Below, one piece after another: positions 23,901-35,900 of a stretch of 64,000 nt of DNA. Numbering within the stretch: position 1 is the stretch's first letter; every line of letters starts with the position of its first letter. Both the position numbers and the translations under genes were made by a program. The stretch covers positions 17,501-81,500 of the forward strand of contig JAQGDQ010000342.1 of NCBI GenBank assembly GCA_030141605.1, read 5' to 3'. This stretch comes from Tubiluchus corallicola. Lineage: Eukaryota > Priapulida > Priapulimorpha > Priapulimorphida > Tubiluchidae. The notes beneath the pieces are model-generated. The model made no database searches. It saw only the letters and a list, made by a program, of their open reading frames with translations, and was not told where the DNA came from.

Positions 23901-26900
23901 TACAGGCTGCTTCACATTTATTTCCTTTTGGACAACTTTGTGTTTGAAATTCAATAAATGTGGATTCATTTTGCCAAATTGCAATATTTCACATCTTTGT
24001 TTAGCTTGGCACTTAGTGTTTCTAAATATAAATGAATAGTATATTTAATTTATTTATAATTATATCGAAAGCTACTTTCTTTTGTGTTCTTTTCTGCAGA
24101 AATATAGAATTAGAACAGATCGATTATCAGAAAAACAACTTTTAAGTGAACTCTTTCAGTGGGAGAACATTTGTCCGATTTTAAGCGATTTTCAATTTTT
24201 TTCATTTAAGTACGCAACTCTGGTTCACCCAACTACTCAGCAGTGGTTTCGGACCAGGAAGTAGTCTGTATTTATTACATGTGGTCAAGCAATCTGTACA
24301 ACATAGAGGGACAAATTTTCCAAATTAGCAAAAGCAGTTTAATTTGTGTAAACTCTTTGCTGTGGGAGATAAGTACTCTAGGAATGAGTTTCCATTTAGC
24401 TTTTACCACTCCCTCTTTATGCAGAGTTTTGTACCACGATGTTGAAAGTGCTGTCATTGTTATAATTTCAAAACCTGGACTCACTTTTGCTAAGGATTCT
24501 TTTAGTCTAATCTGAAATATTTTACTTATTCTAACAGTAGGAGTGAGTGTCAAATGCTCGAGCTCGAACAAGTGTTTTAGTTTGAATTTGATTTGAACTA
24601 TGAATTTATTTTCACACATCAAAATACAATATTGTACACATAAATAAACAAATAAAATGATTTGAGTAGTGTGAGGTGAGTGTATGACCATACGGTCATT
24701 AACACGCTCACCTTACTTAAATGAAAATGAAAAATATGTTAAAGTTATGCGTGCTTTTGTAGAGACTTAATGAAATTGATGTAATAAAGTAAATGATGTA
24801 ATAATAACAAGGAAACATAAGGAAAACATAATATGTAATTACGATTTTGATATAGGCTGCGATGAATGAATAATTTCATTTAAATTGATTTATACCTTTT
24901 ACTAATAAAGTAACAAAGAAGTTATACCTGAAGTTATAGTTTCGAATAATTCAGCAATTCAGCGACACTAGCATGTTCTCTATCATTAAAACATTTGAAG
25001 CAGAATGCAATCAGTTCAATTTTGCTGCGATTCCATGCGCAATTTTATTATTAGTGTTCTTACTGCAGAACTAATCTAGTAATGTGCATGATGTTTCTGA
25101 GAGCCCTTTTTATTAATAATCTGAAAATGTTTAAAACTGAAACCGGATTCGATGATGCTGAAATTCGGTTTGATTCGATTTCAAAAGTCACAGATTCAAT
25201 TCGATTAGAATTTGATTTCTGGCTGAGAATGCTCATCCTGTCCAGTTGTGTGATGTAGCGCAAAACATGTTTTTTCTCGGCTTTTTGCAATGATATTACT
25301 TACCACAACTTTTGCAACAAATTTGGAATCATATTTTCCGCATTAAAAGCTGTGCTAAAAATAGAAACTGTTCGGTTAGAAGTATATTTTTACAAAGAAG
25401 CTTTCAAAATGAAGTATAAATTTATACTAAGATTGGTGTATGACTATGTGAAAGTCATTTTTTGAAGTTGTTGTTCACTCTCTTTGTTATGATTGAGTTT
25501 AGGCACAGAAGTATGAACAAGAATAAAAAAAATCTATAATACATATTTGCACTGCACACAACAGAAAAAGTGTTTATTAAAACTACAGAGACATGAGTAG
25601 CATGTCTGCTGCACTGAACACTGAGAGTGAGAGTCTACAGAAACGTGAGTAGCACAACTGCTGCACTGACCACTGAGAGTGAGAGTCTACAGAAACATGA
25701 GTAGCACAACTGCTGCACTGACCACTGAGAGTGAGAGTCTACAGAAACGTGAGTAGCACAACTGCTGCACTGACCACTGAGAGTGAGAGTCTACAGAAAC
25801 ATGAGTAGCACAACTGCTGCACTGACCACTGAGAGTGAGAGTCTACAGAAACATGAGTAGCACAACTGCTGCACTGACCACTGAGAGTGAGAGTCTACAG
25901 AAACATGAGTAGCACAACTGCTGTACTGACCACTGAGAGTGAGAGTCTACAGAAACGTGAGTAGCACAACTGCTGCACTGACCACTGAGAGTGAGAGTCT
26001 ACAGAAACATGAGTAGCACAACTGCTGCACTGACCACTGAGAGTGAGAGTGACTAGAAAGCAAAAACAGTCAGTATATATAGGTTTAGAACTTGACCTAT
26101 GCAGACTTGTACAGGCTTCACAACAACCATTACTTTAAAATAGGGAGAGAACCAGGACAACACCAACAAAACAAACACAAAAACAAACCAAACACACCAA
26201 AAATGACAATTCCAACTCCACAGACCAGATAGCCAGGGTTGCATTTCTCAATTTCTAGTAGGCAAGTACCCTTTAAATGAGTAAAACAACACCAAATGCT
26301 GGCGTAGGCCCATGCAGGTCTAGGACAATGGTCAAGTGATAGACACTGACACTCCTTACCAGATGTAGTAGCCACGATTATCGGGAAATTGATTTTTTTA
26401 TGAACTTCAGAAAAATTCGAAGAACTTAAAAGAAGTATAGTAAAATTGATACCCAAACTATTTCACATCGAGGTGGTACAATAAATGTGTTTCTGATGTT
26501 TATTCTTATCAAAAACAGGTAGCGAGCTTTTTTCGCTAATTTCACAATGAAGCAAATTCGAGTGGTTAAGGATAGTTTGTTTTGTTTCTATGTTCTCTGA
26601 ATGTCTGCTGCCACAGCAACCTCCATCCTAGCAAAATAATTTGTCCTCCTTGTATTGACAAAGCCACAGATTTCTGTGAAAATAGTTATTACTTTTGTTC
26701 AACAGGTCAGCAAGTTAGCACCATTTTAGGCTGCTGCCCTTACGGACTGCCTCTTAATGAAACCATTATGCCGCAGTACCTGAAGAAACTTGGATACACT
26801 TCTCACATAGTGGGGAAGGTACATATGCTTATTCATGCTTATTTTTAATGTTAGATGCTTTCAGTGGTGACGTCATATCTTTAGCACAATAGTCAATGCA

Positions 26901-29900
26901 AGGGATAGTTAACCACTTTTGACTGAAATGGTATAATTTCTCTTTGAAATGGACTATCACTTTTTTTTCTTCTTTCGAAATGCTTTAGAAATGACCTCTT
27001 TATCTTACGTTGTTAGACAGTTGTCTTTTTATGCAATGAATGCTGAAGTTTTTCTTGATTTTTTATTGCACAGTTATTGTCGTAGGTGTTGGGGTAGATT
27101 TCGAATCCTCAATTCGTGTATTTCTACTAACGACCATACTGTAGTGCAGGGGTGTGCAAATTTCGGCCCGCGGGCCACTTGCGGCCCGCCGAGAGAATTT
27201 GTGCGGCCCGCGAAGAGATTTGTCAACCTAATGAAAGTGCGGCCCGGGCGATTAATTGAGTGTATCCAGCTGAAGTCCGTGCCACGATCCCAAAGATAGT
27301 GCGGGTAGTTTTTTCTACTAGATCGGATGCCATTAACCCTTACAAGATGGTTGTAGCTTAATGTCACTGTACTACACAGACTGTGTGATACACATTACTA
27401 ATATGTATTGTAATGAAATTACCACTATCTGTCCTGAAAGTAGAAATATAAATTTTAATAACTTCTAAAATAGTTTCTTGAGTGTAGTACTAATGATGTA
27501 CGCAGGTCGGATGCAAAAAAAATCGTTATTAGGCCTTTCTGTACTTGGCTCCTTGATCAAACTGCCTGTGGCCCACAGGAATTGTGAGAAAGTTTAATGT
27601 GGCCCGGCTAGTCAGATAATTTGCACACCCCTGCTGTAGTGCTTAGAATTTTTGTAGTGGAACTTAACTTATAATAATAATAATAATAATTTTGCTTAGG
27701 TTATAATCCAGAAATAGCACCTTATTTCCAACATGGTGTTCATTACTTATGTCCAAGGTGGTCAGGATTATTATTACCCGCATGTTACTTCAATAAACCT
27801 GCATGCTTGATCAAACATCCAACTGTACCATTTTTTTGTCTTTGGTATGATTCAGTTAGGAGTTGAACCTGCGACCTCGCGGGTGGCAAGTGAACACGCT
27901 ACCATTGAGCTATACTTCCAGTTCAAAGTTGTGTCTTGCTGGCAGCTGTAATAGTGTAATTAATTTCGGGTATCGTCATCAGATAAAAGATTCGGGGATG
28001 TGTGTCTTTACCCGGCCTACAACTGTTGTCTGCAAAAGCGGTCTGCAGTTCAAAATTCTTTAAATCGGACAAATGTTCTCCCCAAGTTGGGCACTCTCTA
28101 CAAAAGTCTTAGTTGGTTTGCAGCATTCCAAAAATTAGCAAAAGTACTTATTTTTAGAAAAGATGTCGAGGTTCTGGTCATACCCATAAATGTGTAATAT
28201 CTATTTTTTTAAATTTCAATTTTCTTTTTTCTCCGCACTGCGATGTTTTTGCTGCCAAATGAAGTGCATGCGTCTATAGTCTGCATATATGTCTCAACGG
28301 GGAGTAGTAAAGGTGTAACCAAACTGCTTTCCGAAAAATCATTCTCTGTTTCTAAGGCCAAATTCTGTGATTTTCAAGAAGTCTGCCTGACTCGGTTATT
28401 GTTCCTTTTAAATAAAAACAGGATGATTTTTCGTATCCTGTTCTGTCTCTAAGTGTGGTGCTTTAACACCTGTAATAATGCCGGATAATTTTTGATGATT
28501 AAGTTATAGCTTTAAAAAACTTATTTAACGGCCAATGAGTTACGATGAAGTCAGAACTCAGCATGACTGATGTAGCTGACGGAATGTCCCAAAACAAAAA
28601 CTTCTAATTCCGCATTGGCTTGCTAACGGTTATTTGTTCTGGGGAAAAAAATAAATCAAAATAGGTGTGAATATCCTTATTAAATTTAGGTGTGAAAAAT
28701 CATTACACATCATTAGATCATTACAAAATGAATTACAAAAACATTACAGATTACAACAAATAGTAAATGTAGTGTTGCAGAGTAGAAATGTTGCATCAAA
28801 TAGAAATTAAACTGTGAACTCACGTATATTGGCCAGCTCTGGCATTTAAATCTTAAAAGCATCAACAAACTGCAAGTCACAAGTCACATTTACCAAATGA
28901 TCAAATCAGGCTATATTAAGCAGAATCTAGACAGTGTGACACTTTACTGTCCTATTGCCTTCTGTGTAAAGAAAGATGAATCACCTGAGTATTAGTATAC
29001 AGTCCAAATTTATAGCAAGTAATTCATTCAAGGCCAAGGCCTAAAAGGTGGCAGCACATGACAGTATCATAATCCCCAACAACTGTGATGCACAAAAACT
29101 GGGCAAATTTATATTTAAAAATTTAAATTCTAAGATTACCACTTCGTCATCGTGTGATTTCGCCACAAATGTGTTCTACGTTAGAAACGAACTGAGTTGT
29201 GCAGTTCAGAGATGCAGGTGCTAGTGTCCATCTAACTAGCGAATGGTGAAATACTTGCAGCAGGGCACGAACATGAAATTAATTTTCTTTGGTAATAATT
29301 CCTTTGCGTTAAAAACAGTCGTGTTCTCTGTGTGTGATACATTAGATTGAGCTATAGTTTAAAATTGGGTTCTGTTTCCCATTAAATGAAAATCGACCAA
29401 TCACGAAGCTTGTCTGTTTCTCTCAGGTCAGCAAGTCGACACTATCTTAGGTTGTGAGCCCTACGGACTGCCTCTTAACGAAACAATTATGCCACAGTAC
29501 CTGAAGAAACTAGGATACGCGTCTCACATAGTGGGAAAGGTAGTTGTCCAGTTAGTTTTTCTGCTTATGTAACTTTTATGCTTTTAGGAATGCAGTGGAG
29601 AATCATAATGGGTTGTGAACCGTATGGCCTGCCTTTAAATGAGACTCTTATGCCCCAATATTTTTCCAAGCTTGGCTTTACGTCCTACATGATCGGCAAG
29701 GTATCACTTGTTGCAATGCCGTCGAGAATCGCTTTATTGTCGTGCAGATGTGGAAGATCTCGTCGGCTTGATTTCTGTGTACTGTTTGTGATTATAGCTA
29801 GCTTGTTGCTGGGAGGTTTTATTTGTTTTGGTGGAAGATTGTTACATTTCTTAGCTCAACGTGGGTTTTGTTTTTCAAAATCTCTATTTATTTATGATTA

Positions 29901-32900
29901 ACTGTACTTTTCAATGTGTGGTTTCTGTTTTTAGGCAGTTTGTCATAGTTTCTGTGTGTATGCTGTTGTGTTAGATTCGGATACAGTAAATTTCTGTGTA
30001 TACAGTAATTGTGTATTATACGCTTTATGCATGGAACCACTCTGGCACCACTTTCCCATGTGTAGGTTACTCAGACTTTGCCTTAACAATGTTGAGCTAC
30101 CCGTTTGTTATACACTTGTGTGATTAATTTTTACCCAAGAAGTTCTGCTTTGCTTTAGAAAACATGTTGCACTAAATGTGAAACTGCAAAAGAGAAGAAA
30201 ACGAGTTTTAAAGAGAACCCCGAATAACCTTTCATACAAAGTTATATTGCTTAGCATCGTGCGCACCTATTTGAAAAGCTTATGTAACTGGAAAAGAAAT
30301 TACTTAGTAATTTAAGGTATTTACTCCACCCGGTAAAATGCCACTGACTCACTGTCCCAGTGCGCATTACTGGCTCACCAAAAAGCGTGGTTTTTGGTTT
30401 TACTGAAACGAAAAATGGAAATCACTTATGTACTCAACTACTCGTAGTGTAAATGGTGTTAACATTTAAGGTTTACCTGTGTTTGATCAGCACAAATCAG
30501 ATTAGCATATGGCTTCTTTCTCCTTGATTTCCAAACATGGCTTCATTTACTAAAGTCAGCCGTTAGTAATCACCATTTTTAATTGTCTATTCGTTACAAA
30601 GATTTTTGCTTTCCACTTAGCAAAGAGCGCGTGTAAATTTGTGTTTACGTGCTGTACTTTAATTTTACCTGTTGATTGTAGCTAACACCTGTTTTACTTT
30701 ATGACCAGTGGCACCTAGGTTTTTACACGCAAGAGCACACGCCCATGTTTCGAGGCTTTCACTCGCACTATGGCTACTATTGCGGACACCAGGATTATTA
30801 CGATCATCGGGCTGAAGAGGGGGTATGTACACGCATTTCAACAGCTGTTTATTTACTGTGTTTCAGTGGCATTTGGGTTTCTTTAAGCGAGAGTACTCCC
30901 CCATGTATAGAGGTTTTGATTCGCACTATGGTTATCTGACTGGACACCAAGACTATTATGATCATAAGACCCAAGGCGGGGTACGTACCTTTTTTTGCAA
31001 ACACTAATTTCGTGTCTTATGTAACTCGATACCCGATATGTGAGACAGAAATGATGGCATTGATAGAGATTGCAGGCACTGTTGAGAATCTATCAAGAAG
31101 CACCTCAAATGAAAATGCACTATCCGTGTAGAACTGCACATGGGATGGAAGCGTGTCGCTGGTTGTTGCAAGCACTGTTGAGAATCTATTTTGAAGCGTC
31201 TCAAATGAAAATGCAGTATCTGTGTAGAACTGCACAGGGGATGGAAGCGTGTCGTTGGTTGTTGCAAGCACTGCTGAGAATCTATCATGAAGCGCCTCAA
31301 ATGAAAATGCAGTATCTGTGTAGAACTGCACAGGGGATGGAAGCTTGTTGCTGGTTTTATACTAACTGCTTATGATATTTTTATTTAATTAACTGCTTGT
31401 GATGTACTGATGTAGATGCAAACATTTCTCTGAAGTGCTTGTAGTGTCTTAGTATATAATTTGCCATATGTACTCGAAATTAATTACCCCATGTTAGTTT
31501 TTCTTCAGATAGGAAAATAATAAAATGGCTCGATCTTTCATGATTTTTGGAACGAGGAGAAGAACTAGTTTATCAACTTTTCTTGGTCCAAGTTTGTTCC
31601 ATGGTCCAAAATTTCTCATAGTAGAAAAAAATAATAAAGGATTCACGAAATTGATGGAGTAGTTTTTACTTGCTAGATAAAAAGGGACTTTTTTGTAACT
31701 TTCTTTTTACAGTTAAATGTACTGCGAGATATGCCAAGCACGCACTGGGCGGGTGTACTTGTTGTGTGGGTGGGTGTGGCAGAGTCTTAATCTAGCTTTG
31801 TATAAGTCTTTGTAGGAAATCTGAATCAATCTTGTGGGGGAGTGTGGAGGGACTGAAACCTTGATATTACATCAGAACCAACGTGCTTCCTCTGCAGAGT
31901 TCTGTGTTAATTATTTTTCAAATTTTTGTAGCGAGGGTACTGGGGCTACGACATGCGGCGTAACCTCTCCGTGGATTTTGACGCGTCAAACAAGTACACT
32001 ACCGATGTGTTTACGGAGGAGGCAATTGATGTGATAAACAATCATGATAAGGCAAAGGTAAGGGATTGTGATATTTTGCTGTGCAAATGCGCCAAACAAA
32101 TGTGTATTAGTATGAGCAGCTGCGTTTATTGGAAACCGAGTTTTGAAATGATGATCAGTTTGGGGGATTTAAAAATTTGCAGTTGTGCTTCAGTGATGAA
32201 CAAAAAATGAAGTGATCGTCACATTCCTGTGTCATTTGACTACTATGTTCTTTTACGCAAGGAAACTTTATTTATTTATTCACCATTTTTCGTGTGTGTT
32301 TTACAAACAATACAATCGCGGTAGTGAATTAGTAAACCAAAGAACACAACATTAGTCTTATTATACCTCACTCACACAACAAATGCATGAAATTTACTAG
32401 TACATAGAAATCAAACAGTAGTTATAGAAATCAAATCGTACAGTTCTACATAATTTAAAAAACTGAAATTTGAAACTCCACGTAATTTGAAAAGCTCGCT
32501 ACAAAAATTTATATCGCACGGGATACGTAGAAGTTATTCGTGTCTTACAAAGCTGCAGCTGCACATTTTCTCATCGCATTTCCACTAGAGGAATTTACGT
32601 TGGACATTTTACTCGGGAACTGGGAAATCCTGGCTGATGACTGACTTTTTGACGTCTCTGTTCCCCAGAATGCTTTGCAAATATTTAACTGACCAAACTG
32701 TAAAATTTCGTTGTATAATTTTGTTACTTCGTTTAAGATTGCTAATCGCTTGTCTTGTGAAATAGTTTTATCTGAATTGAATCACGCACTGTGCCACCGC
32801 TGTTTTTACCTTTCAGTTTCCCGTTCGCAGCTGCTGCTAATCTACAGTAAAGGTGTTGGTTTTCTATTTTCATTTTCAAAAACTTCCCCTCTTGTATAAT

Positions 32901-35900
32901 AATATTTTTATTACTTCCCACCCGTATTTATATTTGTATATATTGTAATATTGTATCTGTATATATTGTAATTTTTTTCGTAACTAATTCTAGTGGCCTA
33001 CCATAAGCCAGCTTCTTAGGTCTCTAGTGCAGAATTCATGAATTGTATCATAATTTTGTTTTAACAAAAACTGATTATCGATGCACATGTAATGTATATG
33101 TTTATTGCGAAATAAATATATTAAATCTAAAAATCTATTAAAGGGAAAGGATAATTTTTCATATCCCGCTCTGTTCTGAAGTACAGTAAAAGTATACATT
33201 TTAACACCTATAATGCCAAAGTGCTTCTGATAATTAAATAATAAGTTAAAAACTTAGTTAAGTTTAGGCAAGCCGCCCAACTAGTGACGACACTGGGCAT
33301 AATTTTTAACATTACAAACGTTTCATGACCTTGTTACAAAAGTGTTTGCAAAAGTGGAAATTGAAGTACAGTACTACTGTACAACATTCAGTATGATATT
33401 AAAAAACTTGACAACATTCAAATCTCGAGTTTACTAATGTGCTCTGATGTATGAGCTCTCAAATGTGTGCACTCCATCACAACTGAACATCTCTGAACTG
33501 AGTGGGGCACAGTACCTGTTTTTTGTGCAATGCATTTTCGAGACGCAGGCGCTAGTGTCCAACTAAAGTTCTTGTGATTGGCGAAATGCCTGTAACAGCG
33601 AAGAACTAATCTTATGAATGTTGAATTATCATTCTGTGGTAATAAATCTTTCGTGCAAGCCATTCTTGAAAAAATTGTATGTTCCTTTTCAATATTTTAT
33701 TGGATACATTGTTTGAGCTATAGTTAAATTGAGACCTGGTTTCCACCTGGTGAATGCGAAGACCATTTCCCTCCACCGTCTCTGGCTTCGGTTAACGCTG
33801 GCTAACCTTATCGTGAAAGTCATGTTTGAGGTTGTAGATGAATCACTTTGTAGAAAAAGAATAAAACACTATACTACATATCTGCACAAAACTGTTTATT
33901 AAACTACATACACATAATGTAGAACGACTGCTACACTGAACACTGAGGACAAGAGTGTCCTGCATTGATCGCTGAGAGTTAGACAGCAAGTAAAATGAGG
34001 ATCACGACTGCTGCACTGCACTGAGAGTGAGAGTGTCTAGAAAGTAAATCCAGTCAGTATATATAGGTATAGGTGATTATGCAAACTTGGCTTCACAAAA
34101 ACCATTACTGAAAAATAGGGAGAGATCCAGTGAATGCATCTAGGGGTGAGTGTAGCTAGAAAATGTAAAAGGATTAGTTCATAGATGGCAGCACCTAAAA
34201 ATATACAGTTACAATTTCCACACTTATGGTTTGATACGAAAACGTAACTGGTATTCCAGTTTTGAAAAATCTACTGCATTAATGCAGATCTACCTTGCCA
34301 TGGAATTTATGTTTTATTTTTTTGCAGCCGATGTTTCTATATTTGGCTCACCTTGCTACGCACAGTGCCAATTCTTACACGCCTCTGCAAGCTCCGCAAA
34401 AATACTTGGACAAAGTGGCTCATATCAAACACGAGAAACGGCGACTATTTGGAGGTCAGTTTGATTAACTAACAGCTGTGTGATTATTGTGTGTTGACAG
34501 TTAATTGTAGCATTAGAAACTTATAGTCACTTTCAGCATAAAATTTTTTTCACTTGTATTCATGCTGTTTCACTTTACTCTGCTTTTTAGCAAATGCAGG
34601 TACTTTTTTCTGCTTTGGTGATACAGTCAGACTCCATTATAACTCCTCTCTCAGTCTGGGTACATAGTAAAAACAAATACTTTTTAAAAAAACAATTTTA
34701 TTCAATTTTGATGTTGATAAATAATATTTTCAACACGATTTCCATCATTTTCAATGCATAATTTTATGCGTTTTACAAAATTCACGTGAATTTGATGGAA
34801 TAGATCCGCATTGCCGTCGATTTCAGCACACTGACTGGTAATGCGTTCTCTTAAATGGTTTAAATCTGTATTCTTCATCGAATACACTTTCTCTTTTAGC
34901 ACGCCCCAGAAAAAGAAGATTCTTTTTTCTTTCTGAGGAGAAAAAATAAAAACAAATAAATAAATAGTAAAATCCCCCCATGTACCCAGACTTTATGGAC
35001 ACCCTGTACAGCAAAACTTGCTTAACGTCCAAATTTTTGGAAAAACAAAATGTCTATATTTGTATAGTTATACAGTTTCTTAAAATGTGCCAAATTTGCT
35101 TAATGCCAAGTTTTCTCGAGTTCCAAAGTGGGTTTGATTGTAATTCTTACCTGAAGTTTTTCCCATTTCTGATCATACACTGCCAGTTTGTCACCATTAA
35201 AAGCTCTGAGATCCGAGTCACCAACCTGAGAGCCAAGATTTCAATGATTTCAGTAAAAAATTGATGTGTCAATTAATTCATTTAAGCTCGTTTGCTATGG
35301 AGAACTATGTTTTTCTGACTTCGTTTCATATTTGCTAAGTAATTTCACTGAACATCGCCGTGTCTTGCATTTTCTTCTCTAGGCATGGCAGTTGGCTTGG
35401 ATGAATCCGTAGGTCAGGTCGTGCAAGCATTGAACGCAAACGGGATGCTCGACAACACCATCATCGTTTTTTCTACCGATAATGGCGGACCCTCATCCGG
35501 TAAAATGTGTTCAATTTTTTCACTTTATTAACATATCAAATGGTTTCGTGTTGCTGTTGGTATTTTTGTATAAAACCTAGCCACGAGGGGGGGGGGGCAA
35601 GCCAGCCCAACTCAGTGCCGGTCCCAAGCCCGGATAAATAGGGAGGGTTAGGGTCAGGAAGGGCATCCGCCTGTAAAAACTGCGCCAAAACCTTCTATGA
35701 ATGAGTCGGTGAGACTTAAAGGTAAAGTCTGCAAAGCAGTGGTCAAACCCGCTCTAATCTATGGGCTGGAAGCAGCTTCTCTAAAGAAGACCGAAGAGAA
35801 GAAAATGGGTGTGGTGGAGATGAGGATGCTGAGATGAATGGTGGGATTAACAAGAAGAGATAAAATTAGAAATAATAATATCAGAGGAACAGTAAAAGTA

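Noticed and set aside
27848-27925. Functional tRNA-Gly gene
   Set aside because: A and B boxes and an anticodon-like arm are present, but the acceptor stem does not pair. Treated as a SINE head.
31004-31375. Overlapping frames of about 100 codons on both strands
   Set aside because: Produced by a three-copy 96-bp tandem repeat inside a sulfatase intron; no splice sites or homology.
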